This document shows positions 10,306 through 21,512 of a stretch of DNA of 64,000 bases, piece after piece. Location: the NCBI RefSeq assembly GCF_033807715.1, contig NC_084610.1:3543001-3607000 (forward strand), read 5' to 3'. Each line of letters opens with the position of its first letter. Position 1 is the stretch's first letter. This DNA comes from Cololabis saira (Eukaryota > Chordata > Actinopteri > Beloniformes > Belonidae). The notes below the pieces were generated by a model, which saw only the letters and a list, made by a program, of their open reading frames with translations, did no database searches and was not told the origin of the DNA. The translations under genes were made by a program, and so were the position numbers.

Positions 10306-11289
10306 TAAGTTTGAATGCAGCATTCATTTAACATTTAAGCACACTGTCTTAAAATATTACAGATGAAAGCAGTGGTGGAATGATATTGAATGCAATGTTA
10401 TTGTCATTTAGATCAGGGGCAGCCGCCAGACCTCGGCTTCAGGGGAAAATGGAAAGGTTTTTTTTATTTTATACATTTATGGAATTACTCTGTGTCTATT
10501 TGTATTGATTTATTCTATTACTTAATACATATAAAATAACTACAAATGCATATCAGAACAACATGATGGATTTCACTAGTTATTATCTTTCCCAACACTT
10601 GTACCCCCCTCATATCTTGAAATGTGATGTCCCAGCGTCCCTGACGACAGTGGTCGCTATCAATCTGGTTTTTAGTTCTGCAGTGTAAGTCAAGTGATGG
10701 TCCAATGTTGCCCCAGCAGCAGCAGAAGATAACGAGGCTGTAGCCACTGATGGATTAATTATGGAAGTTCATTTTAAGGTAAGATATCAAATCACCCTAC
10801 CCTCTTATGAATCTGTTTAAGGGAAATATTTGACTTTTTTTTTTTACTCTCTCTCTTTCTGTCTTCTGCCCCCTCCCTCTCCTTTTTGCATTTGGACTTT
10901 AACTGTTTGAAGTTAAACTGGGATGTCCCTGTGATATTGTTGTACTGACAGTGAATAAAGTGAACCGAATGAGTTAAATTGCGTTTGTCAGATACTTTTT
11001 CTGCTCTCTAACTCTGCCGCTTGCTGTCCGTGGTGCAGAAAAATGATGCGTATTAAAGGCCCATTGGCTGAATTGACGCCACTGAGGCAGGAGACGGAGA
11101 GAAACTCAGGCTTTATTGAAGTAAACCTGCTAGCGAGCAGGTTAGGTTCAGAGGCTCAGTTGCCATGGTAACTGACTCAGAGTTTGAGTTACATCGCTTT
11201 CTGGAACTGAAAACTCCGGATTTCCCTCATCTCAGGCTTAAACAACTCCGAGTTTTTCACAAAACCCGCTTCCTGGAATACCCCTCAGG

Positions 11290-12040
11290 ACTCTATCATT
11301 TGTTTTCACACCGATGACAATTCTGACGGTGATTTTTTTTTTGGCTCCCTCCACATCACCCCTCCCAACACAGTAAACCGGCTGAAACGCAGCGATCCCC
11401 CAGGTGACCTGTACTGGGAACAAGCCGCCATGCTGCCCTTGCAAGCTGATTTCACTGAAATGCTTGGAAACCCATCCCTCCATCCATCCCTTCCTCCCTC
11501 CAAGATTCCAAGATTCATTCCCGTTAGGGGCATACATGCACATTCCCCTTCTCTTTCTTTGTTTATTGTCAATTTTTGGGGAAAAACAAGTTAGTAGTCA
11601 CGTCATCTTGACCCAGTTCCACCTAGGTGGAAACAGATCCGCCTGCGACCGCTAAGAAGAAGTGCATCACTGTTCCTAAACGCAGAGCTGCTATGACTGA
11701 TGGCGTGACGGATCAGCTTGGGTCAAGGTGCCGTAAGAGCTGCTATTATTGAGGAATTCATTTCACTGTCAGACCAAAACAGAGCTCACATGGCTCCTCC
11801 GAGGATGATTTGTTGTTCCCCATAAAAAGCAGGATGCATCAGACATGGCAATAAAACTAAATAAAAATGTTCTTTTGGGTTAGTCTTAGCGCTTTCTGAG
11901 AATTTCACCCTCGCCAATGATGAGATTCCTCGAAGTTATCAAACTACGGAGGAGTTCAGCCACTAAAAGAGCTCCCAAAAAACAAATGAGCGGAGTAGAA
12001 AAACTATGAAGTGGAAAATAAAGAAGCGGTGAAAATGTAA
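11290..12040. other. Intergenic, no gene seen
   Basis: Only short simple CCATCC/CCTCC runs near 11480 stand out. Confidence 0.45.
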
Positions 12041-12773
12041 AACCAAGAAATGGGTGTCAAAGGAGGACGTTGTGTCTTTAAGGAGAAAAGCATCAAGGGA
12101 GAGGAATTGTTATTCCCTTGGGAATATTCCCGTGGGACTCCTGACGCAGTAGATGGGTACCGGCAGGCCAAGCGAGCCGCGGCTCGGGCAGTCCTGGAGG
12201 AAAAAACTCGGGTCTGGGAGGAGTTCGGGGAGGCCATCGGGGAAGACTTTTGCCTCGAGGAAATTCTGGAGGACCGTTCGGCGCCTCAGAAGGGGGAAGC
12301 AGTACTCTGCCGGCACCATTTATGGTGTGGGTGGTGAGCTGTTGACCTGTTGACCTGTTGACTGGGGACATTGTCGGACGGTGGAAGGAATACTTCGAGG
12401 ATCTCCTCAACCCGACTGACATGCCTTCCACTGAGGAAGCAGAGAGTGGGGACTCTGGGGCGTGCTCATCCATCACCCAAGCCGAGCCATGGTTCTCCAC
12501 CGGGAAAGGGTGGCGTGCCTTCTCCGGGTGGGTGGAGAAGTCCTGCCTCAGGTGGAGCAGTTCAAGTATCTCGGGGTCTTGTTCACGACTGAGGGAACGA
12601 TGGAGCGGGAGAATGACAGACGGATCGGTGCAGCGTCTGCAGTTATGCGGTCGATGTACCGGACCGTCGTGGTGAAGAGGGAGCTTACTGGTCAATCTAC
12701 GCACCTACCCTCACCTATGGTCATGAACTTTGGGTAGTGACCGAAAGGACAAGATCGCGGATACAAGCGGCCG

Positions 12774-12935
12774 AGATGAGTTTCCTCCGCAGGGTGGCTG
12801 GATGCTCCCTTAGAGATGAGTTTCCTCCGCAGGGTGGCTGGACGCTCCCTTAGAGATGAGTTTCCTCCGCAGGGTGGCTGAACGCTCCCTTAGAGATGAG
12901 TTTCCTCCGCAGGGTGGCTGGACGCTCCCTTAGAG
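12774..12935 (+). repeat. 40-bp tandem repeat, four copies, within the LINE
   Basis: A unit starting GATGAGTTTCCTCCGCAGGG repeats four times with one or two substitutions per copy. Forty is not a multiple of three, so the expansion shifts the LINE reading frame. Confidence 0.9.
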
Positions 12936-13050
12936 ATAGGGTGAGGAGTTCGGTCACCCGGGAGGAGCTCGGAGTCGAGCCGCTGCTCCTTCACATTGAG
13001 AGGAGTCAGCTGAGGTGGCTTGGGCATCTGTACCGGATGCCTCCTGGACG

Positions 13051-13208
13051 CCTCCCTAGGGAGGTGTTCCAGGCATGTCCCTCCTCCCTAGGGAGGTGTT
13101 CCAGGCATGTCTCTCTTCCCTAGGGAGGTGTTCCAGGCATGTCTCTCTTCCCTAGGGAGGTGTTCCAGGCATGTCCCTCCTCCCTAGGGAGGTGTTCCAG
13201 GCATGTCC
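13051..13208 (+). repeat. 32-bp tandem repeat, five copies, within the LINE
   Basis: A unit containing CCCTAGGGAGGTGTTCCAGG then CATGTCCCTCCT repeats five times. In intact relatives this part of the ORF encodes a single RLPxEVFxACP stretch. Confidence 0.9.
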
Positions 13209-13269
13209 CTCCGGGAGGAGACCACGGGGAAGACCCAGGACACGCCCTGGGAACGTCTCGGACTCCCCT

Positions 13270-13945
13270 CGGAAGAGCTGGAGGAAGTGTCTGGAGGACG
13301 AGTGGAGGAAGTGTCTGGAGGACGAGTGGAGGAAGAGCTGGAGGAAGAGTTGGAGGAAGTGTCTGGAGGACGAGCTGGAGGAAGAGATGGAGGAAGAGCT
13401 GGAGGAAGAGCTGGAGGAAGAGCTGGAGGAAGAGCTGGTGGAAGTGTCTGGAGGACGAGCTGGAGGAAGAGCTGGAGGAAGAGCTGGAGGAAGAGCTGGA
13501 GGAAAAGCTGGAGGAAGAGCTGCAGGAAGAGCTGCAGGAAGAGCTGGAGGACGAGCTGGAGGAAGAGCTGGAGGAAGAGCTGGATGAAGAGCTGCAGGAA
13601 GAGCTGGAGGAAAAGCTGGAGGAAGAGATGGAGGAAGAGATGGAGGAAGAGCTGGAGGAAGAGCTGCAGGAAGAGCTGCAGGAAGAGCTGGAGGAAGAGC
13701 TGCAGGAAGAGCTGGAGGAAAAGCTGGAGGAAGAGATGGAGGATGAGATGGAGGAAGAGCTGCAGGAAGAGCTGCAGGAAGAGATGGAGGAAGAGCTGCA
13801 GGAAGAGCTGCAGGAAGAGCTGCAGGAAGAGATGGAGGAAGAGATGGAGGAAGAGATGGAGGAAGAGATGGAGGAAGAGATGGAGAAAGAGATGGAGAAA
13901 GAGCTGCAGGAAGAGATGGAGGAAGAGCTGGAGGAAGTGTCTGGG
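13270..13945 (+). repeat. 12-bp GAGGAAGAGCTG minisatellite within the LINE 3' coding end
   Basis: The LINE codons for a PxEELEEVSG motif have expanded into more than 50 imperfect 12-bp units. They alternate GAGGAAGAGCTG, CAGGAAGAGCTG and GAGGAAGAGATG, with early 30-bp units containing GTGTCTGGAGGACGAG. The plus strand stays open in all three frames through most of the tract, giving long Glu/Leu-rich or Arg/Lys/Ser-rich frames. These are by-products of the repeat and not evidence of a gene. Confidence 0.92.
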
Positions 13946-14045
13946 GTGAAGGAAGTCTGGGCATCTCTGTTCAGACTGCTGCCCCCGCAACCCAGGAACG
14001 GATAAGCGGCGGAAAATGGATGGATAGATGGATGGATGGAGGTTT

Positions 14046-14540
14046 AAAATTCTGTTTAAAATTCATTACATCATCACATTACCATCTTACTACAAAACAC
14101 ATATCAAAAGACAATTATTTAATTCTACACCACCATAAAAAGCCATAAATATCCACAATTGCCCCAAACAAACTCTCCGGGAGTCCAGGAGATAAATCTA
14201 CTTTCGCCACAGAGTTTTAATTATTTAATTATTTAAATCCCAGTAAAGTTCAGGACTGACGCGTTGTTTTAGTCTGCCATGTAGGAAATTGCTCCATGTC
14301 TGTGCATAAATATGAGAATAATCAACATGCATTCAAAGTTTCCTGGATTGTATAATTTGGAGCTCTTGTTTTTCCCAGCCAGAGAATAACCCCCGTTCAT
14401 GCCGGTGTCGGACCGTACAGACCTCTCTTACGTCACATGAAGACCTGGACTAATTGTGTGAAATCCTGAGAGTATTTAGAGGCCCAGAGCGGCAGACGGG
14501 CAGACACAGTCCTCCGACGCAGCAGCCCAGCAGCCTCAGC
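14046..14540 (+). promoter_or_regulatory. 5' flank and leader of the SDR gene
   Basis: AT-rich DNA gives way at about 14470 to a GC-richer leader containing GGCCCAGAGCGGCAGACGGG just before the start codon. A TATTTA-like motif near 14472 could be a TATA-type element. This is positional inference only. Confidence 0.35.
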
Positions 14541-14895
14541 ATGATCAACTTCATCCTCCTGGCCGGTCACTTCACCAGCTTCGTCCCCATCTCGGCCGTG
14601 CTGCTGTACGTCCTGGTCAAGCTGGTGTCCAGCTGCCGGCGCGGCCAGGTGGACGGCCGCGGCTATGCCGTGCTGGTCACGGGCTGCGACAGCGGCTTCG
14701 GCCACCGGCTGGCTCTCGGCCTGGACCGGAGGGGGTTCGTGGTCTTCGCCGGGTGTCTGAGTCCAGAAGGAGTCGGGGCCCAGAGTCTGGCCAGAGACGG
14801 CTCCAGCAGGATGAAGCTGCTCAAACTGGACGTCACCAAAGACCAGGACGTGCAGCAGGCCCAGAAGACGGTCCGGAAGAACCTCCCGGAGAAAG
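14541..14895 (+). CDS. SDR gene exon 1
   Basis: The exon starts at ATG 14541, the first ATG of the open frame, and ends in AAAG before GTGAGA (phase 1). It encodes the membrane anchor, the TGCDSGFG cofactor loop and the FAGCL strand. Confidence 0.87.
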
Positions 14896-17800
14896 GTGAG
14901 AGTTCACCCACACCACAAGGTGTGAGGAAGTCCGGAGAATTAAAATGTTAGTTAACGTTATTTATGAGAAAATTGTGTTGCAGGATAAATCTGGTTCAAA
15001 TCACTGGGAATTTTGCCTTCAGTGAAAATGCATTTGAATGAATGAATCTTTTATTTCGGCTTGTACACACTTTTTAACAAAACAAGATGAAAAGGTAAAA
15101 TAAACACTTCTTTTGCCCAAAAGGTGTAGGCTGAAGCCGTAGCTTATAGTGCCTACCCTTTTTATCTTATGATCAGCTTAAATATGAGACATTAGCATTA
15201 TTCCGTGGAAACAAACAATACATAAAGAAGACAAAAATAAGTAAGACAAAATATAAAATTGACGTTTCACATTCTAGAATGTTTTTGATAATATACTTTA
15301 TAATTATAGTGTTTTATATTTATTTACAGTATTTTCTTATATATAGATAGAACTGCACATTTTTAGGTCGTTATCACAACTATTCCAAATTTCTCTAATT
15401 GATGTCCATCTCTTTTTAATATTAGTTCTTGCTGTCGTCGTCTCAAACATGAGTTTCCCCCTCAGGTCATAGCGGGTTTCTTTTATTTGGAACAAATCCT
15501 GAATGTAGTTTTTTACGGGTTAATTTCTTATTTTCAAATTTCACCAGCAAAATAAAAATTTTAATCCGCTCGCACACGCCAAAACACAATTTAAAATATT
15601 GTAATAATGATCAGTTTACATAGTAACATAGTTTAACCAAAATAAGTTAAAATTTGAAAAAAATGCATAATTTATAATTTCTTCAGCTTTTTAAAATCAA
15701 TGAATCAAAAATATTATGAATCCACATCTATGAATTTATATTCACACCAGAGAAATAAAATTCCAGCACGATGGAACGGTGAAAAACTCCCCTGGAAATC
15801 ATTATAAAACAAATAATGAGGATATCTTTAACATTTGATTTGGTAGTCGACCGTATAATCCCGTGATCAGACCTCTGCTTCATCCTTATAATAAAAATAA
15901 TTGAATATATAAAAATATGTTTGAAAAACAAATAAATAAAAAGTGACCAATGTATTCATAATGATACAAAATGATTATTTAAAAAACTGTTAAAAGATAA
16001 AACTGGGTTCGTTTTTGTCTTCAATACATAAATATCTCAGATAAAATGATTGAATGCGTCAGAGTAAAGGTAAAATTATGTTTACGTTTAAATTATGGTA
16101 AATCAATTACCAATCCTCGATTTAAAATTAGGTATAATAAAATGTATAATCTTGAATCTGTCAGTTTATTACGATGTTAAAGCTTTAACAGAATTTGACT
16201 TCACTCACGCTTTTTAAAGTAAAATAAAAAAAGTCATGATTCAATTCACAACTGAGTTCAACAGATGAACTATTTATTTTCCTCTGTCAGAAATGGATCT
16301 CCAAGTATTTCTTCTTTGAATTCTTGTTGAGAAAAACCAAAGAAAATCATTTCAGCAGCAAATAAACAGGTCTGTTTCCGGAGGTTCTTGTGTTGCACTA
16401 ATGTTCAGAGTAAACGCTCACGACGGTTCCCTGGACCTCCTCAGGTCTGTGGGCGGTTGTGAACAACGCCGGGATCTCAGACTGGGCCGAGATCGAGTGG
16501 AGCACGACGGAAGATTTCCGCCACATGGCCGAGGTGAACCTGTTCGGCAGCATCAGGACCGCCGTGGCGTTCCTGCCGCTGGTCCGAGCCTGCAGAGGTG
16601 AGATCCCCGTCCGGCTGCTAGGGTTGCCACCCGTCCCGTAAAATATGGATGCATCAAGCCTTTATTTGTTATGATTTTGGGGATTATGGCTCAGTTTATG
16701 AAAACCCCAAATAAAAAATAAATTAGAGAATATTTTATGAAATCAATAAACAGTTCCATCATCAAAATTATTACAAATAAAGGTTTAACATATCTTGCTT
16801 TGCATGTACTGTAATAAGACTAGGTAATATATTAGTTTCACCTTTTAAGTTGAATTATTGAAATAAATTAACTTTTAAACCATATTCTGGTTGAATTATT
16901 GAAATAAATTAACTTTTACACCATATTCTAGTTGATTTATTGAAATAAGTTAACTTTTAAACCATATTCTGGTTGAATTATTGAAATAAATTAACTTTTA
17001 CACCATATTCTGGTTGAATTATTGAAATAAGTTAACTTTTAAACCATATTCTGGTTGAATTATTGAAATAAATTAACTTTTACACCATATTCTAGTTGAT
17101 TTATTGAAATAAATTAATTTTTACACCATATTCTAGTTGAATTATTGAAATAAATTAACTTTTACACCATATTCTAGTTGAATTATTGAAATAAATTAAC
17201 TTTTACACCATATTCTAGTTGAATTATTGAAATAAATTAACTTTTACACCATATTCTAGTTGAATTATTGAAATAAATTAACTTTTACACCATATTCTTC
17301 ACCTGTAGGCTATATTCTACATCTGAGCTGATGTGAACATACGTAGCATAGGAGGATATTTCAGTTGCTAGTATGGTTGTCTGTCTGTACAGTCATGCAA
17401 GTTCAATGCTATTAAAGCACTTTAAACTTTAAATCAAAGCATTTAGTTTTTCATATAAAATAAACACATTTTTATGCAGTTTAGAAGTTTTGAGGCTTTT
17501 TTTTGGCTCCTGCGCTGCTGAAATCAGGGCGTCCCTTATTTCTATTTCTGAAAGGTGGCAACCCTAGCGGGTGCGCTGCTCTCTCTCTCACCACAGCTGC
17601 AGATAAACACGTGTTTCATGCAGGTCGGATGGTCTTTGTGTCGAGCATCTTTGCCTTCTTCAACTGCCTGAACATGGGAGCCTACAGCGTGTCCAAGAGA
17701 GGACTGGAGGCCTTCGCTGACTGTCTGAGGGTAGAAATGGCCAGTTTTGGAGTCAAGGTAAACTCCTCATCATCAGAAGATACAAACCCATGTTTAACCC

Positions 17801-19310
17801 TGGTGCTGTCTTCAGGTCAAGGAAGGAGGAAGAGAAGAAGGAAGGAAGGAAGGAAGGAAGGAAGGAAGGAAGGAAGGAAGGAAGGAAGGAAGGAAGGAAG
17901 GAAGGAAGGAAGGAAGGAAGGAAGGAAGGAAGGAAGGAAGGAAGGGGAGGGAAGGAAGGAAAAAAAGAAGGAAGGAAGGAAGGAAGGAAGGAAGGAAGGA
18001 AGGAAGGAAGGAAGGAAAAAAAGAAGGACGGAAGGAAGGAAGGAAGGAAGGAAGGAAGGAAGGAAGGAGGAGGGAAGGAAAAAAAGAAGGAAGGAAGGAA
18101 GGAAGAAGGAAGGAAGGGGAGGGAAGGAAGGAAAAAAAGAAGGAAGGAAGGAAGGAAGGAAGGAAAGAAGGAAGGAAGGGGAAAAAAGAAGGAAGGAAGG
18201 GAGAAAAGAGGAAGGGAAGAAGGAAGGGAAGAGCAGGAGGAAAGAAGGAGGAAGGAAGGAAGGAAGGAAGGAAGGAAGGAAGGAAGGAAGGAAGGAAGGA
18301 AGGAAGGAAGGAAGGAAGGAAGGAAGGAGGAAAGAAGGAAGGGAGAAAAGAGGAAGGGAAGAAGGAAGGAAGGAAGGAAGGAAGTAAACAATGAAAGAAG
18401 GGAAGAGCAGGAGGAAAGAAGGAAGGAAGGGACAAAATAAGGAAGGAAGGAAGGAAGGAAGGAGAGAGCAGGAGGAAAGAAGGAAGGGAGAAAAGAGGAA
18501 GGGAAGAAGGAAGGAAAGAGCAGGAGGAAAGAAGGAAGGAAGAAAGGAAGGAAGGAAGGAAGGAAGGAAGGAAGGAAGGAAGGAAGGAAGGAAGGAAGGA
18601 AGGAAGGAAGCAGAGAGCAGGAGGAAAGAAGGAGGGAAGGGAAAAAAGAAAGAAGGAAGGAAGGAAGGAAACAAGAAAAGAAGGAAGGAAGGGAGAAAAG
18701 AGGAAGGGACGAAGAAAGGAGAGAGCAGGAGGAAAGAAGGAAGGGAAAAAAGAAGGAAGAAAGGAAGGGAGAAAAGAGGAAGGGAAGAAGGAAGGAAGGA
18801 GAAAAGAGGAAGGGAGAAGGAAGGGGAGAGCAGGAGGAAAGAAGGAACAGGAGAACTAGGTCATTTTGACCCGAAGACAGTACAAGTGTTAAGCTGTTGA
18901 AAGGCTTATAAACTGAACTAATTCAGCAGTAACTCCGTCCTCAGGTCAGCATCATCCAGCCGGGAAACTTCGCCGGCGCCACAAACATCCAGAAGATAAA
19001 AACCAGTTCCGACATCTGGGAGAAACTGGACGACGACAAGAAGCTGATGTTCAACCGGCGGTACGTGGAGCTGGCCAACGACTACTTCCTGTCCATGTGC
19101 AGGACGGGATTCAGAAGCCCCGACCTGGTGGTGGATGCCCTGCTGCACTCCGTCACGTCCACTCAGCCCAAGAGCAGATACCTGCTGGTGTCTGCGCTGG
19201 ACAAGTTCTTCTTCAAGCTCTTCCCTTTCCTGCCCGCCGTCCTCACGGACGCCGTGTTTTCCTTCAGCGCCATGTACGCCAGGAGAGGAAACATGCTTTA
19301 TGCTAAATGA
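14541..19310 (+). CDS. Short-chain dehydrogenase/reductase, BDH1/SDR9C-like (whole gene, four exons)
   Basis: Coding exons are 14541-14895, 16445-16597, 17624-17757 and 18945-19310. All have GT-AG introns, the phases agree and the total is 336 codons (335 aa). The N-terminus is a hydrophobic membrane segment (residues about 3-30). It is followed by the cofactor motif TGCDSGFG (about 50-57), NNAG in exon 2, and the catalytic Ser and YSVSK (YxxxK) in exon 3. A hydrophobic segment lies near the C-terminus. This is the NAD(P)-binding SDR fold of the family that includes 3-hydroxybutyrate, retinol and 17-beta-hydroxysteroid dehydrogenases. The spacing and the PGNF motif resemble BDH1 most, but the substrate cannot be fixed from sequence. 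The membrane segment suggests an ER or mitochondrial membrane enzyme. The gene converges on chrna2. Confidence 0.88.
16445..16597 (+). CDS. SDR gene exon 2
   Basis: The exon runs from a CTCAG acceptor to a GTGAGA donor. It encodes GLWAVVNNAGISDWAEIEW and the following helix (EVNLFGSIR), including the conserved NNAG. Confidence 0.87.
16850..17297. repeat. 41-bp AT-rich minisatellite, about 11 copies, in SDR intron 2
   Basis: The unit begins TTGAATTATTGAAATAAATT and contains AACTTTTA[A/C]ACCATATTCT. Copies are spaced exactly 41 bp apart. In the first half AAAC and ACAC variants alternate, as if copied in 82-bp dimers; the last five copies are nearly uniform. Confidence 0.92.
17624..17757 (+). 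CDS. SDR gene exon 3
   Basis: The exon runs from an ATGCAG acceptor to a GTAAAC donor (phase 0). It encodes VFVSSIFAFFNCLNMGAYSV and SKRG, thus the active-site Ser and the YxxxK pair, then the ADCLRVEM helix. Confidence 0.88.
17821..18848 (+). repeat. 1-kb GGAA/GAAG purine microsatellite in SDR intron 3
   Basis: Long perfect GGAA runs are separated by GAGCAGGAGGAAAGAAGG and AAAAAGAAGG interruptions; almost every base is a purine. The tract begins about 65 bp after the exon 3 donor and ends about 95 bp before the exon 4 acceptor. The several long Lys/Gly/Arg or Pro/Ser/Phe frames through it are repeat artefacts. Confidence 0.95.
18945..19310 (+). CDS. SDR gene exon 4, terminal
   Basis: The exon runs from a CTCAG acceptor to the TGA stop ending at 19310. 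It begins VSIIQPGNFAGATNI, the strand and loop after the active site. It ends with a hydrophobic FFFKLFPFLPAVLTD region and a short basic tail. Confidence 0.88.
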   Translation, partial: VSIIQPGNFAGATNIQKIKTSSDIWEKLDDDKKLMFNRRYVELANDYFLSMCRTGFRSPDLVVDALLHSVTSTQPKSRYLLVSALDKFFFKLFPFLPAVLTDAVFSFSAMYARRGNMLYAK

Positions 19311-19640
19311 GACGCACACGACACAGGACCACCAGCAGAAATGTTGTTCTCTGTCTATTTAAATTAGGACTACATTGGGGTTTTTTCAGTTATTCATACA
19401 TACAGCCTGTTCTGTTATATTTCATTTTCACAGCTGGATAAAACGGGATACTTTGTGTTTGGATGTAAGAAAATGTCCCTGGAGGATTTTGTGTTTTTGG
19501 ATATGAACTGAAAGAAAAATCAAACAGAAAAACAAAGCTTTTTAATGGATTAGATATGTTTTCTTTTAACAGTTCCTCTTTTTTATGTATTGTTGGTGTT
19601 ATTATTGTTTTTTATCTGGTGAATATGTTCTGTCTCTTTG

Positions 19641-19646
19641 AATAAA
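19641..19646 (+). terminator. Poly(A) signal of the SDR gene
   Basis: AATAAA lies about 330 bp after the stop, just before the MITE at 19693. It is the first canonical signal downstream of exon 4. Confidence 0.55.
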
Positions 19647-19692
19647 GACAGATATTATTCATTTCTTGTACAGTTTTATGTATAAATACTTA

Positions 19693-20059
19693 CAGGACTG
19701 TCTAAGAAAATTAGAATATTGTGATAAAGTTCTTTATTTTCTGTAATGCAATTAAAAAAACTAAAATGTCATACATTCTGGATTCATTACAAATCAACTG
19801 AAATATTGCAAGCCTTTTATTATTTTAATATTGCTGATTATGGTTTACAGTTTAAGATAAAGATTCCCAGAATATTGTAATTTTTTGAGATAGGATATTT
19901 GAGTTTTCTTAAGCTGTAAGCCATGATCAGCAATATTAAAATAATAAAAGGCTTGCAATATTTCAGTTGATTTGTAATGAATCCAGAATGTATGACATTT
20001 TTGTTTTTGTAATTGCATTACAGAAAATCACAATATTCAAATTTTCTCAGACAGTCCTT
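19693..20059. mobile_element. Hairpin MITE of the CAGGACTGTC family, copy 2
   Basis: It has the same two arms as copy 1 (CAGGACTGTCTAAGAAAATT on the left, ATTTTCTCAGACAGTCCTT on the right) with TA at both ends (19691-19692 and 20060-20061). The element sits immediately beyond the SDR poly(A) signal. Confidence 0.85.
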
Positions 20060-20306
20060 TATGAGGTATGAAGGCCTCAAGATGCAAACTGGGGGATTAA
20101 ATTGGCCACTAGATGTCACCACATCACAGACAATAATGTCTAAACCAGAGGGAGAAGTTGTTGAGCAGGTGCTTCAAAAAACTATATTAAAGTTGGACCT
20201 GGGTTAAGTCCATCAACACCAACTAAAAAGAGCTCATTTGGGCTCCAGGGTGTTGTCTAATGAGTTTTCTGTGGTCACCTCTGCCTCAGAGATGATAAAG
20301 TATTAA

Positions 20307-20511
20307 TTCAATTCAATTTTATTTATAAAGCGTCTAATATACAACAGATGTTGTCTCTAGATGCTTTCCAGAGACCCAGAACATAAACATAAACCCCCGA
20401 GCAATTATTATATAAACAATGGCAGGTAAAAACTCCCATAGTGGGAGAAAAGCCTTAAGCCAAACAGTGGCAAGAAAAACTCCCCTTTAGAAGGGAAGAA
20501 CTCTGCGTCGA
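20307..20511. repeat. Dispersed repeat (AATTCAATTTTATTTATA family), copy 1
   Basis: It is about 90% alike with 43894-44085. Shared blocks include GTTGTCTCTAGA, GCTTTCCAGAGACCCAGAAC and GGCAGGTAAAAACTCCC. A diverged relative ends near 51980. The class was not determined. Confidence 0.75.
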
Positions 20512-20966
20512 TTTAACGCAGAACCATAGATCAGCCTTAACAAACATGGCGGAAGGCGGATCTGAGAGCTCCGTTATCTGGAACTGGTTTGGATTTAAAA
20601 AGAGAGACGAGGAGCAAACATCATCTATTATGTGCTGAGTCTGCAAAAAAAAGTGAGTGCAAAGGATGGCAATACAAGTAATTTATTATATATTTTTACA
20701 TTATATATTATCATATATAAGATATTATTATATATAACAGCTGCTGCTGAGGTCTCCAACAGAGTGGTGTAATAATTGGTGTAGTTAAGTAGCATTTAGT
20801 ATTCTTTTAGAGCAGTGATTTGGGGGCTCAAAAGACTGAATGTGGTGATAGATTTATAGTTAGATGCAGTTGAACTGGTATTTTTTTTTTATCGTCATTT
20901 TTATCGTTAGAGATAAATGCCAGAAATTATCGTGATACATTTTTTAGTCCATACCGCTCATCCCTG
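20495..20966. mobile_element. hAT element fragment related to 41444-42346
   Basis: It contains ATTTAACGCAGAACCATAGA and ends with TTTTTTAGTCCATACCGC and TCATCCCTG, the inverse of the GGGATGGGCGGTATGGACTA end at 41445. Only this end is recognisable. Confidence 0.55.
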
Positions 20967-21512
20967 CTGTTCATCCACCTGAGAAAACGTAGATACGGAG
21001 GAGTTTGTGAGTGTAACTCACGGGTCCACAGCGATCCAGAGGTTGTTCCAGCTGTTGTCAGGGCAACCAGCTGCAGGAGGTCCAGGTAGGAGGTCAACCT
21101 CCCGTTCACTTCTTCACCAGCTGGCATGGATATGAAATCCATCTATGGAGGTGAGAGTGTGTTGCACCAGGCTGTAAATATATTCATTTCTGTTGCAAAG
21201 TTTTAACACAGTCTTCAGTGGAGATTGACTCATTAACAGCTGGATTCAAGCCTTTCCCACTGACCTGCCACTGAAGCTTCAGACACTGAGCAGCAACGTT
21301 TCAGTCCAAGATGCCCTGAAAGTCTGGAGATTTTGTCCGACACTGATTAACGCAGGTCCATGTTTCACCCTCTGTATCTGAACTCCAAGCTCGTGTAACT
21401 TACCAAAAAAGGTCCAGTTCAGTGTTGGCGCCCCTTGTGGTCACGCCAGGAACTCCTCCACATGGGCTTAGAATAAAAACTGGAAAGAAATGTACGATTT
21501 CTGTGGATGTTT

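Larger units (their letters stand above)
9844..11289 (+). mobile_element. PIF/Harbinger-like TIR element with a Myb/SANT-like remnant
   Basis: The left end CTGAGGGGTATTCCAGGAAG is mirrored at the right end (CTTCCTGGAATACCCCTCAG). Sub-terminal blocks rich in ACTCTGAGTTT and ACTCCGAGTTT also mirror each other. The interior at about 10060-10300 encodes a start like MATGDYKRSTYF, then TPLELEVLIRAYGEYESIF, typical of the Myb/SANT-like partner protein of Harbinger elements. This coding stretch is broken by a 75-bp insert and by a slip in an A tract near 10246. No DDE transposase was found. Confidence 0.65.
12045..14045 (+). mobile_element. Non-LTR retrotransposon (LINE) 3' portion, rearranged
   Basis: Fragments of one LINE ORF are readable on the plus strand. 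They include RQAKRAAARAVLEEKTRVWEE (12155-12215 region), then GRWKEYFEDLLNP near 12370, then FKYLGVLFTTEGTMERE near 12560. Further on come MSFLRRVAGRSLRDRVRSSV (12896) and finally EVWASLFRLLPPQPRNG (about 13950-14000), followed by an ATGG-type tail. The reverse-transcriptase core is missing: the frame jumps from SSITQAE to AMVLHRERV near 12478, with GCCGAG-type microhomology at the junction. Three tandem expansions lie in the 3' half. The clade (RTE-like or other) was not determined. Confidence 0.75.

Noticed and set aside
13139..14005. 288-codon Glu/Leu-rich open frame (and overlapping frames)
   Set aside because: It is produced by the 12-bp GAGGAAGAGCTG expansion in a LINE 3' end; all forward frames are open and the true LINE residues appear only at its edges.
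14454..14540. Upstream extension of SDR exon 1
   Set aside because: The extension does not begin with ATG; the first ATG is at 14541 and directly starts the membrane segment.
17753..18900. Long Lys/Gly/Arg and Pro/Ser/Phe frames on both strands
   Set aside because: They are artefacts of the GGAA microsatellite in SDR intron 3.
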